From: Phytohabitans sp036906915
Lineage (GTDB): Bacteria; Actinomycetota; Actinomycetes; Mycobacteriales; Micromonosporaceae
Length of the DNA: 6,111 nt
NCBI RefSeq assembly: GCF_036906915.1
Contig: NZ_JBAKHX010000164.1
Coordinates: forward strand, 1 to 6,111
Direction: 5' to 3'
Below the pieces are notes generated by a model, which saw nothing but the letters and a program-made list of their open reading frames with translations, was not told the DNA's origin and searched no databases. Within the stretch, counting starts at the first letter, position 1. Every line of letters starts with the position of its first letter. The translations under genes were made by a program, and so were the position numbers. Shown here piece by piece: positions 1-6,092 of this stretch.

Positions 1-43
1 CAATTGACCCGCACGAGGCACACCACGACCAACGACCGAATTG
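1..43. other. Flanking DNA left of the IS
   Basis: This short stretch lies outside the candidate left end of the IS1380 element. No reading frame, promoter or repeat in it can be assigned. It ends in TTG, and TTG also follows the right candidate end (6095-6097), which may be a remnant of a target duplication. It is too short to identify the host locus. Confidence 0.35.
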
Positions 44-50
44 CCCCTAA
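44..50 (+). repeat. Candidate left terminal inverted repeat of the IS
   Basis: CCCCTAA here is the inverse of TTAGGGG at 6088-6094. IS1380-family ends commonly begin with CC. The following bases (GTTACC versus ACTCCA) match only partly, so the repeat is imperfect beyond seven bases. Confidence 0.4.
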
Positions 51-128
51 GTTACCGGTATTGCGCCTAGCCTTGGTGATTCACGGCGATGGTCAACTCG
101 TCGGGTCGAGCGGCGTGTAGATAGGCGA

Positions 129-196
129 AAGTGCCTCTCTGGCAAGGGAAACTTGTGATTGCGACATCTACAAGGATCTCTACCGGGGAGGCACTT
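129..196 (+). promoter_or_regulatory. Hairpin sequestering the transposase ribosome binding site
   Basis: AAGTGCCTC at 129-137 is perfectly inverted at 188-196 (GAGGCACTT). Pairing continues inward as CTCTGG-type sequence (138-142) with CCGGG (183-187), giving 14 base pairs with two G-T wobbles around a 40-base loop. The right arm contains GGGGAGG (185-191), the likely Shine-Dalgarno sequence for the GTG start at 202 (10-base spacing). In a transcript entering from outside the IS the site would be buried. A transcript starting within the loop would lack the left arm. Such protection against read-through is known in other IS families (IS10, IS50). Its use here is inference, and no convincing internal promoter was found. 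Confidence 0.5.
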
Positions 197-201
197 CCGG
201 C

Positions 202-1581
202 GTGCAGTCTACGACGTGGTCGAGGGATCTGCGGGTCACCGCGGACGGAACGGGTGTGGTGTCGCACGTCGGTGCGGCGTTGCTGCGGATGTTGGCTGAT
301 CGGGTCGGGTTGACCGGGGCGTTGTCGGCTGGGCTGGCCCGCCGGGGTTGGTGGCCGGTCCACGACCGGGGCCGGGTGCTGGTCGATCTGGCCGTGATGA
401 TTGCCGATGGTGGTGAGGCGATCTGCGATATCGATGTGCTGCGTCACCAGGACGAGGTGTTCGGCCCGGTTGCCTCGGATACGACCGTGTGGCGCGCCTT
501 GGACGAGATCGGCGCGGCCCAGTTGCGGCGGATCGCGGTGGCGCGGGCGAAGGTCCGGGCCCGGATGTGGCAGCTGTTCGGCGGGCCGCCATCAGCCCGG
601 GCCGCAGGCCGCGAGATCGGCGACGGTGTGGTGGTGCTGGACGTGGACTCCACGATCGTGCTTGCCCACTCGGACAAGGACGGCGCCGCACCGACCTACA
701 AGCACACGTACGGCTTCCACCCCATCCTGGTGACCTGCGACAACACCGGCGAGATGCTCGCTGTCCAACTGCGGCCGGGTAACGCCGGCGCGAACACCGC
801 CACTGATCACCTTGCCGTGCTCGCCGACGCGATCGCCCAGTTGCCCGCCGTGCATCGGCGGCGTCTGCTCATCCGGGGTGACAGTGCCGCCGCCAGCCGC
901 AAGGTGCTCGACTGGCTCACCAGTCTGAACACCCGCCGTCGGCGGGTGGAGTACTCGATCGGCTGGTCGATCACCGAGGCCGAACGCGCCGCGATTACCG
1001 CCTTGCCCGCCACGGCCTGGACCCCGGCACTGGCCGCCGACGGCGGCATCCGGGACGGCGCCCAGGTCGCGGAACTCACCGGACTGCTCGCCCTGACCGG
1101 CTGGCCCGAAGATGCGCGGGTCATCGTCCGTCGCGAACGCCCGCACCCGGGCGCGCAGTTGTCGCTGTTCGAGGAACGCGACGGCTGGCGCTACACCGCG
1201 ATCGTCACGAACACCCAGATCGGCGCCCTGCAGTGGCTCGAAGTCCGGCACCGGGCCCACGCCCGGGTCGAGGACCGGATCCGCTGCGCCAAAGACACCG
1301 GACTGCGCCGGCTACCGTCGCGCGAGTTCGCCATCAACCAGGCCTGGTGCGTTGCCGCCGCGATCGCCGCCGACCTCATCGCCTGGCTGCAACTGCACGC
1401 CCTCGACGGCGAACTCGCCACCGCCGAACCGAAACGGCTGCGCTACCGGCTCCTGCACACCGCCGCCCGCCTGACCCGAGGTCAACGCCGCCGCTGGCTG
1501 CGCATCCCCGCCGCCTGGCCCTGGGCCGATCAGATCACCGCCGCGTTCAACCGGATCGCGGCGATCCCCGCACCCGGCTGA
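202..1581 (+). CDS. IS1380-family DDE transposase, intact
   Basis: This 459-aa protein has the length and layout of IS1380-family (DDE, RNase H fold) transposases, which bind the IS terminal repeats and cut and join DNA. An N-terminal helical region (about 1-135) precedes the first catalytic block, VVLDVDSTIV, with Asp147 or Asp149 as the first acid. The second block, LLIRGDSAA, carries Asp227. The third, HARVEDRIRCAKDTGLRR, carries Glu357 within the family's E-x-x-I-x-x-x-K pattern, and is followed by the conserved REFAINQAWC segment at 374-383. The start is GTG with GGGGAGG 10 bases upstream, and no better in-frame start is seen. The frame is uninterrupted and all three acidic residues are present, so this is the one apparently functional mobility enzyme in the window. 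The gene ends in a hairpin over its stop codon and is not in an operon. Confidence 0.88.
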   Translation: MQSTTWSRDLRVTADGTGVVSHVGAALLRMLADRVGLTGALSAGLARRGWWPVHDRGRVLVDLAVMIADGGEAICDIDVLRHQDEVFGPVASDTTVWRALDEIGAAQLRRIAVARAKVRARMWQLFGGPPSARAAGREIGDGVVVLDVDSTIVLAHSDKDGAAPTYKHTYGFHPILVTCDNTGEMLAVQLRPGNAGANTATDHLAVLADAIAQLPAVHRRRLLIRGDSAAASRKVLDWLTSLNTRRRRVEYSIGWSITEAERAAITALPATAWTPALAADGGIRDGAQVAELTGLLALTGWPEDARVIVRRERPHPGAQLSLFEERDGWRYTAIVTNTQIGALQWLEVRHRAHARVEDRIRCAKDTGLRRLPSREFAINQAWCVAAAIAADLIAWLQLHALDGELATAEPKRLRYRLLHTAARLTRGQRRRWLRIPAAWPWADQITAAFNRIAAIPAPG

Positions 1582-1594
1582 CCCCCGGTCAGCC
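1576..1594 (+). terminator. Hairpin on the transposase stop codon, possible terminator
   Basis: GGCTGACC (1576-1583) and GGTCAGCC (1587-1594) form a perfect 8-bp stem with a 3-base loop, containing the TGA stop (1579-1581). There is no T-run after it. Many proposed actinobacterial terminators lack one, but termination here is inference. Being nearly symmetric, it could also act on - strand transcripts leaving the intron. Confidence 0.45.
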
Positions 1595-1727
1595 CCGACC
1601 CGCCGACCGGAGAACCCAGGAGACCACGCCCACCGCCGCGACAGACGGCCCCTCACCATGCCCAGCCCCACAAACAATCGACACAACTCGATCAATGTGC
1701 TGGACCAACGGCACCGTCGCTACACGC
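1595..1727 (+). other. Non-coding right part of the IS; 3' exon of the intron
   Basis: No plausible gene is seen. On the - strand this is the 3' exon next to the group II intron, beginning GCGTGTAGCG at 1727. It contains a small inverted repeat ATCGA/TCGAT (1677-1681, 1688-1692). It also contains TGTGCTGGA (1696-1704), which recurs just beyond the other side of the intron at 6077-6085. Confidence 0.5.
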
Positions 1728-1858
1728 GTAGGGTCGGGAACTGGCGCGGTGGCACGGTCTGGAGGTAGGTCCGGCAGCCTTCAAGTACCAGCGGTTTCCC
1801 GCTTGGTTGTCCCACTGCCGTGACCCTGTCCAGGGTGTTCCGTTTCCAGCTCCCGCCC
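1728..1858 (-). ncRNA. Group II intron domain VI with branch-point adenosine
   Basis: The basal stem pairs GGGCGGGAGCTGG (1858-1846) with CCAGTTCCCGACCC (1744-1731). Every base pairs (one G-T) except the A opposite position 1734, which is bulged. That A is the seventh base counting back from the 3' splice site (1728), where the lariat branch point of group II introns lies. Between the two arms about 100 bases form an unusually long extension. It includes a hairpin AGCGG-GAAA-CCGCT (1803-1790) with a GNRA tetraloop and ACCCT-GGAC-AGGGT (1836-1823). Confidence 0.8.
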
Positions 1859-1861
1859 GTC

Positions 1862-1894
1862 GAACCGTGCGTGCGGTTCTCCCGCACACGGCTC
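1862..1894 (-). ncRNA. Group II intron domain V (catalytic core hairpin)
   Basis: The 33-base hairpin begins GAGCCGTGTGCGG and ends CCGCACGCACGGTTC. It shows the hallmarks of domain V: the AGC catalytic triad at its bases 2-4, a lower stem of eight pairs, a two-base bulge (C, G) on the 3' strand, an upper stem of five pairs and a purine-rich GAGAA loop. The reverse transcriptase stop codon (TGA, 1895-1893) overlaps its first bases, so almost nothing separates the protein gene from the ribozyme core. Confidence 0.93.
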
Positions 1895-2910
1895 ACCGAC
1901 GTCGTTCACCGCCGGCATTCGGTCTGTCCCGTCGCCAGGGCTTGAAGGGCCTGGGTGCGACGACGGTTCCCACAAGTCCGATCAGGCCCAGCTCGTTGCC
2001 GGAGTAGGCCACTACCGACCACCCGAACTCGCGGCTGCGTTTGTGTCGTTTCCGGAGCACGATCGCCAGCCGCATCTTCGCGTAGTACCTGATCTTGTCG
2101 AAGTGGCGGGCCGAGTTGCCGTACTTGAAGTACCCGGCCCAGCCGCGCAGGAACAGGTTGATGTCCCGCACGATCCACTCCACCGACAGCAGTAGCCGGG
2201 ACCGGTCGGTCAGTTGCCGGATCCGGTCACGGGCATGCTGCATGGCCTTGTTCGCGGGCCAGCGGGCCAGGAAGGTGATCTGCTTACCGCCCGTGCGGGC
2301 CCAGGCGCGCACCAGCCGGTGGTGAAAGCCCAGGAAGTCCACGCCTTCCCCACCCACCTCAAGGTGCACGATCCGGGTCTTGGCCTCCTTCGGCTCCAGG
2401 CCGAGGTCGGCCAACAGATGCCGAAGACGCTCCAAAGCGGCTTCGGCCTGCCGTCGGGAACTACACATCACCACAACGTCGTCGGCGAACCGGACCAGCA
2501 CCCCGTACTGGCGAACGTCCCATGCCCGGTCGATCTGGTGCAGATAGACGTTGCACATCAGCGGCGAGATGACGCCGCCTTGCGGGCTACCGGTGACCGG
2601 TCGCCGGACTTGACCGTCTTCCATCACCCCGGCGCGCAGCATTGCCCGCAGGAGCCTGAGCACGGCCTGGTCACTGACGCGTTCCTGGACTGCTTGCATC
2701 AACTTCTCATGCGGAATCGCCGAAAAGCAGTTGGCGATGTCCGTCTCGACCACCCATCGCTTGCCCTTCCAGGACTCGTCAATCAGCACCTGGAGGGCAT
2801 CGTGCGTCGCACGTTTCGGGCGGAACCGAAGCTGCACGGCAGGAACTGGGCCTCGAAGACCGGCTCGAGCACGATCTTCACCGCCGCCTGCACGATGCGG
2901 TCACGAACCG
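1893..2910 (-). pseudogene. ltrA: Group II intron reverse transcriptase/maturase, 3' part (split, frameshifted)
   Basis: This is the C-terminal part (residues 143 to about 480) of an LtrA-type protein that copies intron RNA into DNA and helps it splice. It resumes at VRDRIVQAAVKIVLEP, directly continuing the RPLGIPT that ends the 5' part at 5417. Near 2825 one base is missing: SFG reads on as SARNV, while the correct FRPKRATHDAL follows in another frame. After that the frame is clean. VVETDIANCF carries catalytic Asp199, TGSPQGGVISPL is at about 248-259, and FADD at 283-286 replaces the usual YADD. The maturase (X/GIIM-type) region GWAGYFKYG comes next. No HNH endonuclease domain follows, as the protein ends PNAGGERRR. 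The stop overlaps domain V. Numbering assumes the gene is rejoined and the frameshift repaired. Confidence 0.9.
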
Positions 2911-2925
2911 CGGGGACGGTCGTTT
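2895..2925 (-). other. Right junction (att site) of the serine-recombinase element
   Basis: Element sequence ...GACCGTCCCCG meets reverse transcriptase sequence GTTCGTGACCGC at 2910-2908. CGG here is also present at the other junction (5418-5416). Rejoining the flanks through one CGG restores the unbroken coding sequence ...GGCATTCCGACGGTTCGTGAC. The recombinase stop codon lies 14 bases inside the element from this point. Confidence 0.7.
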
Positions 2926-4972
2926 CATACTGCACCTCCTGTGGGTATGAGTGGGGTTGATGGTTTGAGATGTACCGATTCGGCGACCTTCTTGCGGTAG
3001 ATGGCCTCGATGTCGGTGGTCCAGGGGATGCACCAGCGTCCGGAAGGGTCCCGACGTGCTGGGACCTGGCCGAGCCAGATCCAGTTGTAGATGGCGTCGC
3101 CGTTGATGCCCAGTCGTGCGGCGGCTTGCTTGATGGTGATCTCGCCGTCGCGCAGGCATTGGGTGCGTGGGGCGCGGATCTTGAAGACGTGTCGGATCCA
3201 TCGGACCGCTTTGACGTCGAACCGGTGGCCTTTGCCCGTGCGGAGGCCTTGTGCGTTAAGGGTTTCGGCCAGCTGCTCGTCGGTGAGGACGCCGCCGAGG
3301 CGGCGGGCGAGTTCGACCGCTGCGGCTGGTGTCCGGTCGGGTTTGCGTCGGGTGGCCGTGATTTCCTCTGTGGCGCCGGTGTGCCAGCGCACACCTATGC
3401 GTATCTCATCGCTGTCCTGTTCGGACAGTATGGTGACGTCGGAGATGACGGTGCGCAGCAGCCGTTTGCGGTCTTTGGCGCTGGTGGCTGGATGGTCCCA
3501 GAGCCGGGGCAGGTCGGCGGCGAGGCGTTCTAGGCTGTCGCGGTCGGGCAGCGGCGGCCGGCGGTCACGGGCGGTGGCCAGCGCGGCTTGCGCATCGGCG
3601 AGGGCAGCCAGCTTGGCTTCCCATCGGGACTCCAACGTGCGTGCCACCAGACGGTTCTCCGGCTCGACTTGTCCGAAGGCACGTTCGGCGCGATCGGCCT
3701 CGTATTGGGCGTGCTGCACCGCCAGTTCGGCGGCGCGGTGCGCGCGGGTGTGCCGCTGCTGCACCTGTTCGGCGGCGTCCAAGGCGAGGCTGATCTGCTC
3801 GAGGGTCAGCGTGGACAGCAGCAGAGCGGCCACCGCGCCGTCGATAGTCGACGCGGCCACCGAACGACAGCGTTGACTACGGGCGGCGTCCCGGTGCCCC
3901 ATGCAGTCGTAGTAGGCCACCTGGTTCTTGCCCTGATAGCGAGTGCCGACCGGGTGACCGCAGTGGCCGCAACTGATGATGCCCTGACACAGCGGCTGTC
4001 CTTCCCGCGGCGGCCGGGCGCCGGCGTTGTGCGGTTGGCCGCCAGTTTCGCCTCGATGTCCAGGTACTGCTGCCAGGTGATATAGCCCTCGTGGTGGTCA
4101 TGGATGAGGACCTGCCACTGCTCCCGTGGCAGTACCTGACTGGCAGTCTTCACCGTCCCATCAGGACGGACCGTGCGCACGGTCTTGTGCTGCCCGTAGG
4201 CGTAGGCACCCGCGTAGGCGGGGTTCGACAGCACCCCCAACGCCCGGCCGTGGGTGAGCTTCCCCCAGCGCAGCTGCCCAGCCCATACCCCACCATAGGC
4301 GCGCACTGGGAACGTCCGGCCGGCGAACGCTTGCACCACCCCATAAGCGGAGCCGGTGCGGGCGAACTCGGCGAACACATCAGCCACCGCCTGACGCACC
4401 TGCTCATCGGCGTCCAACACGATCAACCCGTCGGGGTCGTAGTCGTAACCGACCGGCAGCGGCAGCCGCAGCTCGCCCCGCGCCGCCGCGGCGCGTTTCG
4501 CGCCCTGCAACCTGCCGAACAGCAGGTGGAGCTCTGCCTCGGACATGCTCCCCTTCAGACCCAACAACAACCGGTCGTTGAAGTCGGCCAGGTCGTAGAC
4601 CCCGTCGGTATCGATGACCAGGGTGTCGGTCAGCCGCGCCAACTCCAGCAGCCTGGTGAACTCCGCCGACGAGCGGGCCAGCCGCGACACCTCCAGCCCG
4701 AACACCGCCCCGACCTCGCCCAGACACACCCGAGCGACGATCTCCCGGAACCCGCCGCGGTCGCTGCCATACCGGCCCGACACCCCCAAGTCGGTGTCGA
4801 TCACCACGACGCTGTCGGCCGGCCAACCCAGCCGCTCCGCGTCCCCGGCCAACGCGTACTGACGCGTGGTCGACTCGGTGTGATCCCGAACCTGAACCAT
4901 CGTGGACTGTCGAATATAGACGATCGCTACCCGAGAGCGATGCGACGCCGTGATCTTCGCTTCCCCGTTCAC
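2925..4972 (-). pseudogene. Large serine recombinase, frameshifted
   Basis: This enzyme would cut and rejoin attachment sites to insert or excise the element through a phosphoserine link. The catalytic domain begins VAIVYIRQST with nucleophile Ser23, followed by GVSGR (about 63-67) and the SRLARS block (96-101) with conserved arginines. The Recombinase domain spans roughly 165-315 and includes GVLSNPAYAGAYAYG. One base is missing near 4027 (CGCACAACG, expected CGCACAAACG). In the next frame a zinc ribbon follows (SCGHCGHPVG...YYDCMG...RC). Then come an Ala/Glu-rich coiled-coil stretch and a C-terminal helix-turn-helix-like segment (ITIKQAAARLGINGDAIYNW). The repaired length is about 685 aa, normal for the family. 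GTG at 4972 is preferred over GTG at 4981 because GGGAGG (4986-4981) stands 8 bases before it. Confidence 0.9.
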
Positions 4973-5118
4973 GGCAGCCACCTCCCGCCGCCAGCCTCGC
5001 TTCCACCATGTTCGCGATCACGGCGACGGCCTGGAGGCGATCCCAGCACTCCACGGCCATGCCGCACCATCCCTGACCATGACGGACCATGCAAACTACA
5101 CCCATGTAGTTCTCTCAT
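4969..5118 (-). other. Gap between DUF5372-like gene and recombinase, with a weak 49-codon frame
   Basis: An ATG at 5118, shortly after the preceding stop, opens a 49-codon frame whose TGA overlaps the recombinase GTG start as GTGA. The predicted peptide is Gly/Arg/His-rich and resembles nothing I recognise. A second frame from 5105 gives a more protein-like stretch (DRLQAVAVIANMVEARLA) but runs on inside the recombinase. Neither is convincingly a gene. The first, if translated, would couple translation to the recombinase. Confidence 0.2.
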
Positions 5119-5121
5119 GAT

Positions 5122-5367
5122 TCAGGCCCCGTCCCGCCACTTCACGCAAGCCTCAAGCAGCGAATTCACTAGAACGCGCAACTCACTCAAGGACTCGCGC
5201 GACAGCCGGGCCTCGTCCGCGGCCGGACCACGATCAGTCCACTCGATCGGCAGCGTCACACTGGCACCGTCACCGGCGTCGCAAACGAACACCCGTCCAC
5301 GGCCACGCCGCTTCGCATACAAGATCTCCAACGTCCGCCCGGCCAGCGGATGGAACGGATACGTCAC
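5122..5367 (-). CDS. Small DUF5372-like (Y4bD/Y4pK-type) protein
   Basis: The protein is 81 aa. Its opening, TYPFHPLAGRTLEILYAKR, matches my recollection of the DUF5372 / Y4bD-Y4pK family (a T-x-P-F-H-P-L-x-G-R start, a middle segment RVFVCDAGDG and a PIEWTD motif). Members are small proteins commonly found beside serine recombinases. The family's function is unknown to me; a directionality or accessory factor would fit its place but is inference. The fold appears beta-rich in the first half with a C-terminal helix (SLSELRVLVNSLLEA). There are no signal peptide or membrane segments. The GTG start is chosen because the conserved motif begins immediately after it. No good Shine-Dalgarno sequence precedes it, but a short upstream frame ends on it (GTGA overlap), which could couple translation. 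It lies about 50 bases inside the element and 149 bases before the recombinase. Confidence 0.65.
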   Translation of the reverse strand: MTYPFHPLAGRTLEILYAKRRGRGRVFVCDAGDGASVTLPIEWTDRGPAADEARLSRESLSELRVLVNSLLEACVKWRDGA

Positions 5368-5405
5368 CAGCAGCGAACCCGAATACTGCCTGGACGAACC
5401 GGCAC
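5364..5405 (-). CDS. Possible 13-codon leader peptide coupled to the DUF5372-like gene
   Basis: GTG at 5405 is preceded by GGAGG (5417-5413) at the ideal 7-base spacing. It opens a frame for MPVRPGSIRVRCW whose TGA overlaps the next gene's GTG as GTGA. The next gene has no clear Shine-Dalgarno sequence of its own, so coupling through this leader is a sensible way to start it. The frame is short enough to arise by chance. The GG of the Shine-Dalgarno sequence lies in the crossover core. Confidence 0.4.
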   Translation of the reverse strand: MPVRPGSIRVRCW

Positions 5406-5430
5406 TTTGCAGCCTCCGTCGGAATGCCGA
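5405..5430 (-). other. Left junction (att site) of the serine-recombinase element
   Basis: Reverse transcriptase sequence CTCGGCATTCCGACGG passes into element sequence AGGCTGCAAAG at the CGG of 5418-5416. Up to this point the protein matches the group II reverse transcriptase family; past it the fused frame runs 48 meaningless codons and stops at 5270. Confidence 0.7.
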
Positions 5431-5842
5431 GCGGACGGCGCCGGCCGTCCGCTTTCGGGATATACACCCGCTTGACGGGTCGGGCCTGCCAAGGCCGCTG
5501 CCGGCGGTGAAGCACCGTCGCCAGATCGGCCTTGTCCTGGGGGTGCAAGACGATCCTGCCGTCCACCCCAGCCGTCAAACGTCCAGCGTTGATCTCGGTG
5601 ACCCGCCGAACCGCCAGTAGCGTGTTCGAGCGGGACCGCAGCATCAACTTCTGCAGATTCCGGACCCGTTTCAGGTCCCCCGCCTGCGACGCCGTGAAGA
5701 TCCGCTGCCGCAAACGCCGTACTCGCTGCTCACAGGCACGCCAATCCACGGCGTCCCAGTCGAGCGGTTCGTCCTCCGGTCCGTTCACCACCCCGATCGG
5801 GGCAGTGTCCAACTTGTCCTTCGGTTCCGGCCTCGTTGTCAT
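5417..5842 (-). pseudogene. ltrA: Group II intron reverse transcriptase, 5' part (142 codons, split)
   Basis: This is the N-terminal part of the maturase, ending at the insertion point. It carries the N-terminal reverse transcriptase region (RVT_N-like): DWRACEQRVRRLRQRIFTAS, then LQKLMLRSRSNTLLAVRRVT, NAGRLTAGVDG, and the RT0/RT1 entry VYIPKADGRRRPLGIPT. The match to the family is continuous to Thr142. The ATG at 5842 has GGAG 5846-5849 upstream. Translated as it stands, it would give a 190-aa fusion ending at 5270 in element sequence, without polymerase active-site motifs. Those lie in the 3' part beyond 2910. Excising the element would rejoin the two halves in frame, apart from the frameshift near 2825. 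Confidence 0.9.
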
Positions 5843-6075
5843 CGTCTCCGCACAAGCTCACCTGACCCGCGTCAGCCTGCTTTCACAGCCGGGCCTAAAC
5901 CCCGGTATCCGGCCAGTTATCCGAAACCCCCGGTGAAGGGACCAGGAACACGGTCTCGGTTTCCTGCCGCCTTTCGGCCGCCGGCGTTCGCTTCTCGGGT
6001 CATCCCTATCCCGCCCAGGGAGTTGGGCCTTCCTCACGGTCGGCTTACCCCGGGTTCCGCAGTTCGTAGTCACAC
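5843..6075 (-). ncRNA. Group II intron 5' region (domain I) with EBS1 and EBS2
   Basis: The region begins GTGTG (consensus GTGYG). EBS2 is GGGGTTTAGG (5903-5894, intron bases 173-182). It lies in the loop of a C/G-rich hairpin and pairs over ten bases, one G-T, with CCTAAACTCC in the upstream exon (6092-6083). EBS1 is TTGTGC (5855-5850, intron bases 221-226), pairing 5 of 6 with GCACAC (6081-6076). The order and spacing fit domain I. The region is strikingly short: the maturase starts at intron base 234, leaving no separate room for the rest of domain I, II and III. Confidence 0.65.
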
Positions 6076-6092
6076 GTGTGCTGGAGTTTAGG
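6076..6092 (-). other. Intron 5' exon target (IBS1 and IBS2)
   Basis: CCTAAACTCC (IBS2) followed by GCACAC (IBS1, one base shared boundary) immediately precedes the GTGTG intron start. The IBS2 portion overlaps the right terminal repeat of the IS, so the intron recognises the IS end itself. Confidence 0.6.

Larger units (their letters stand above)
2911..5418 (-). mobile_element. Serine-recombinase element of about 2.5 kb
   Basis: The boundaries come from the reverse transcriptase gene it splits. The 5' part is normal up to LGIPT and the 3' part resumes exactly at VRDRIVQ, with only CGG common to both junctions. There are no terminal inverted repeats and no long duplication, as expected of serine recombinase integration at a very short crossover core. 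The cargo is minimal and co-oriented with the intron: a possible leader, an 81-aa DUF5372-like protein and the recombinase. Nothing resembling phage structural genes, resistance or conjugation genes is present, so it is a near-minimal self-moving unit. Confidence 0.8.
1728..6075 (-). mobile_element. Group II intron, split by a serine-recombinase element
   Basis: Seen directly: a domain V, a domain VI with bulged A, an AC-ending 3' border (CCCTAC at 1733-1728), a GTGTG 5' border at 6075-6071, and a maturase gene between them. Pairings of intron bases with the upstream exon (EBS2 5903-5894 with 6092-6083; EBS1 5855-5850 with 6081-6076, 5 of 6) fix the 5' border. Removing the 2508-bp inserted element leaves about 1840 bp. 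The element is antisense to the IS transposase, so splicing is only possible from - strand transcripts. A usable EBS2 argues against class C (terminator-seeking) introns. The reverse transcriptase is broken twice, so mobility would need help in trans. Confidence 0.85.

Noticed and set aside
118..123. TAGATA as a -10 promoter box for the transposase
   Set aside because: No acceptable -35 sequence lies 16-19 bases upstream, and such a transcript would contain the inhibitory left arm of the hairpin.
592..1260. A 222-codon frame antisense to the transposase
   Set aside because: Shadow of the transposase gene, with no motif or start signal.
2214..2960. A 248-codon + strand frame
   Set aside because: Antisense to the reverse transcriptase and crosses the right element junction, so it cannot be an old gene.
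2820..4034. Programmed -1 frameshifting as the explanation of both frame breaks
   Set aside because: Neither site shows a slippery heptamer (X XXY YYZ), and neither is at a position where such families use recoding. Mutation or read error is simpler.
4404..5105. A 233-codon - strand frame overlapping the recombinase start
   Set aside because: Most of it is an out-of-frame reading of the recombinase catalytic domain. Only its first 40 codons look protein-like, and it has no clear ribosome binding site.
4091..5620. A 509-codon + strand open frame
   Set aside because: It is antisense to the recombinase, the DUF5372-like gene and the reverse transcriptase, and crosses the left element junction. 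Its composition is that of a high-GC shadow frame, with no recognisable motif.
1728..6075. A class C (terminator-targeting) group II intron
   Set aside because: No terminator-like hairpin precedes the 5' splice site, and there is an extended EBS2-IBS2 pairing, which class C introns generally do not use.
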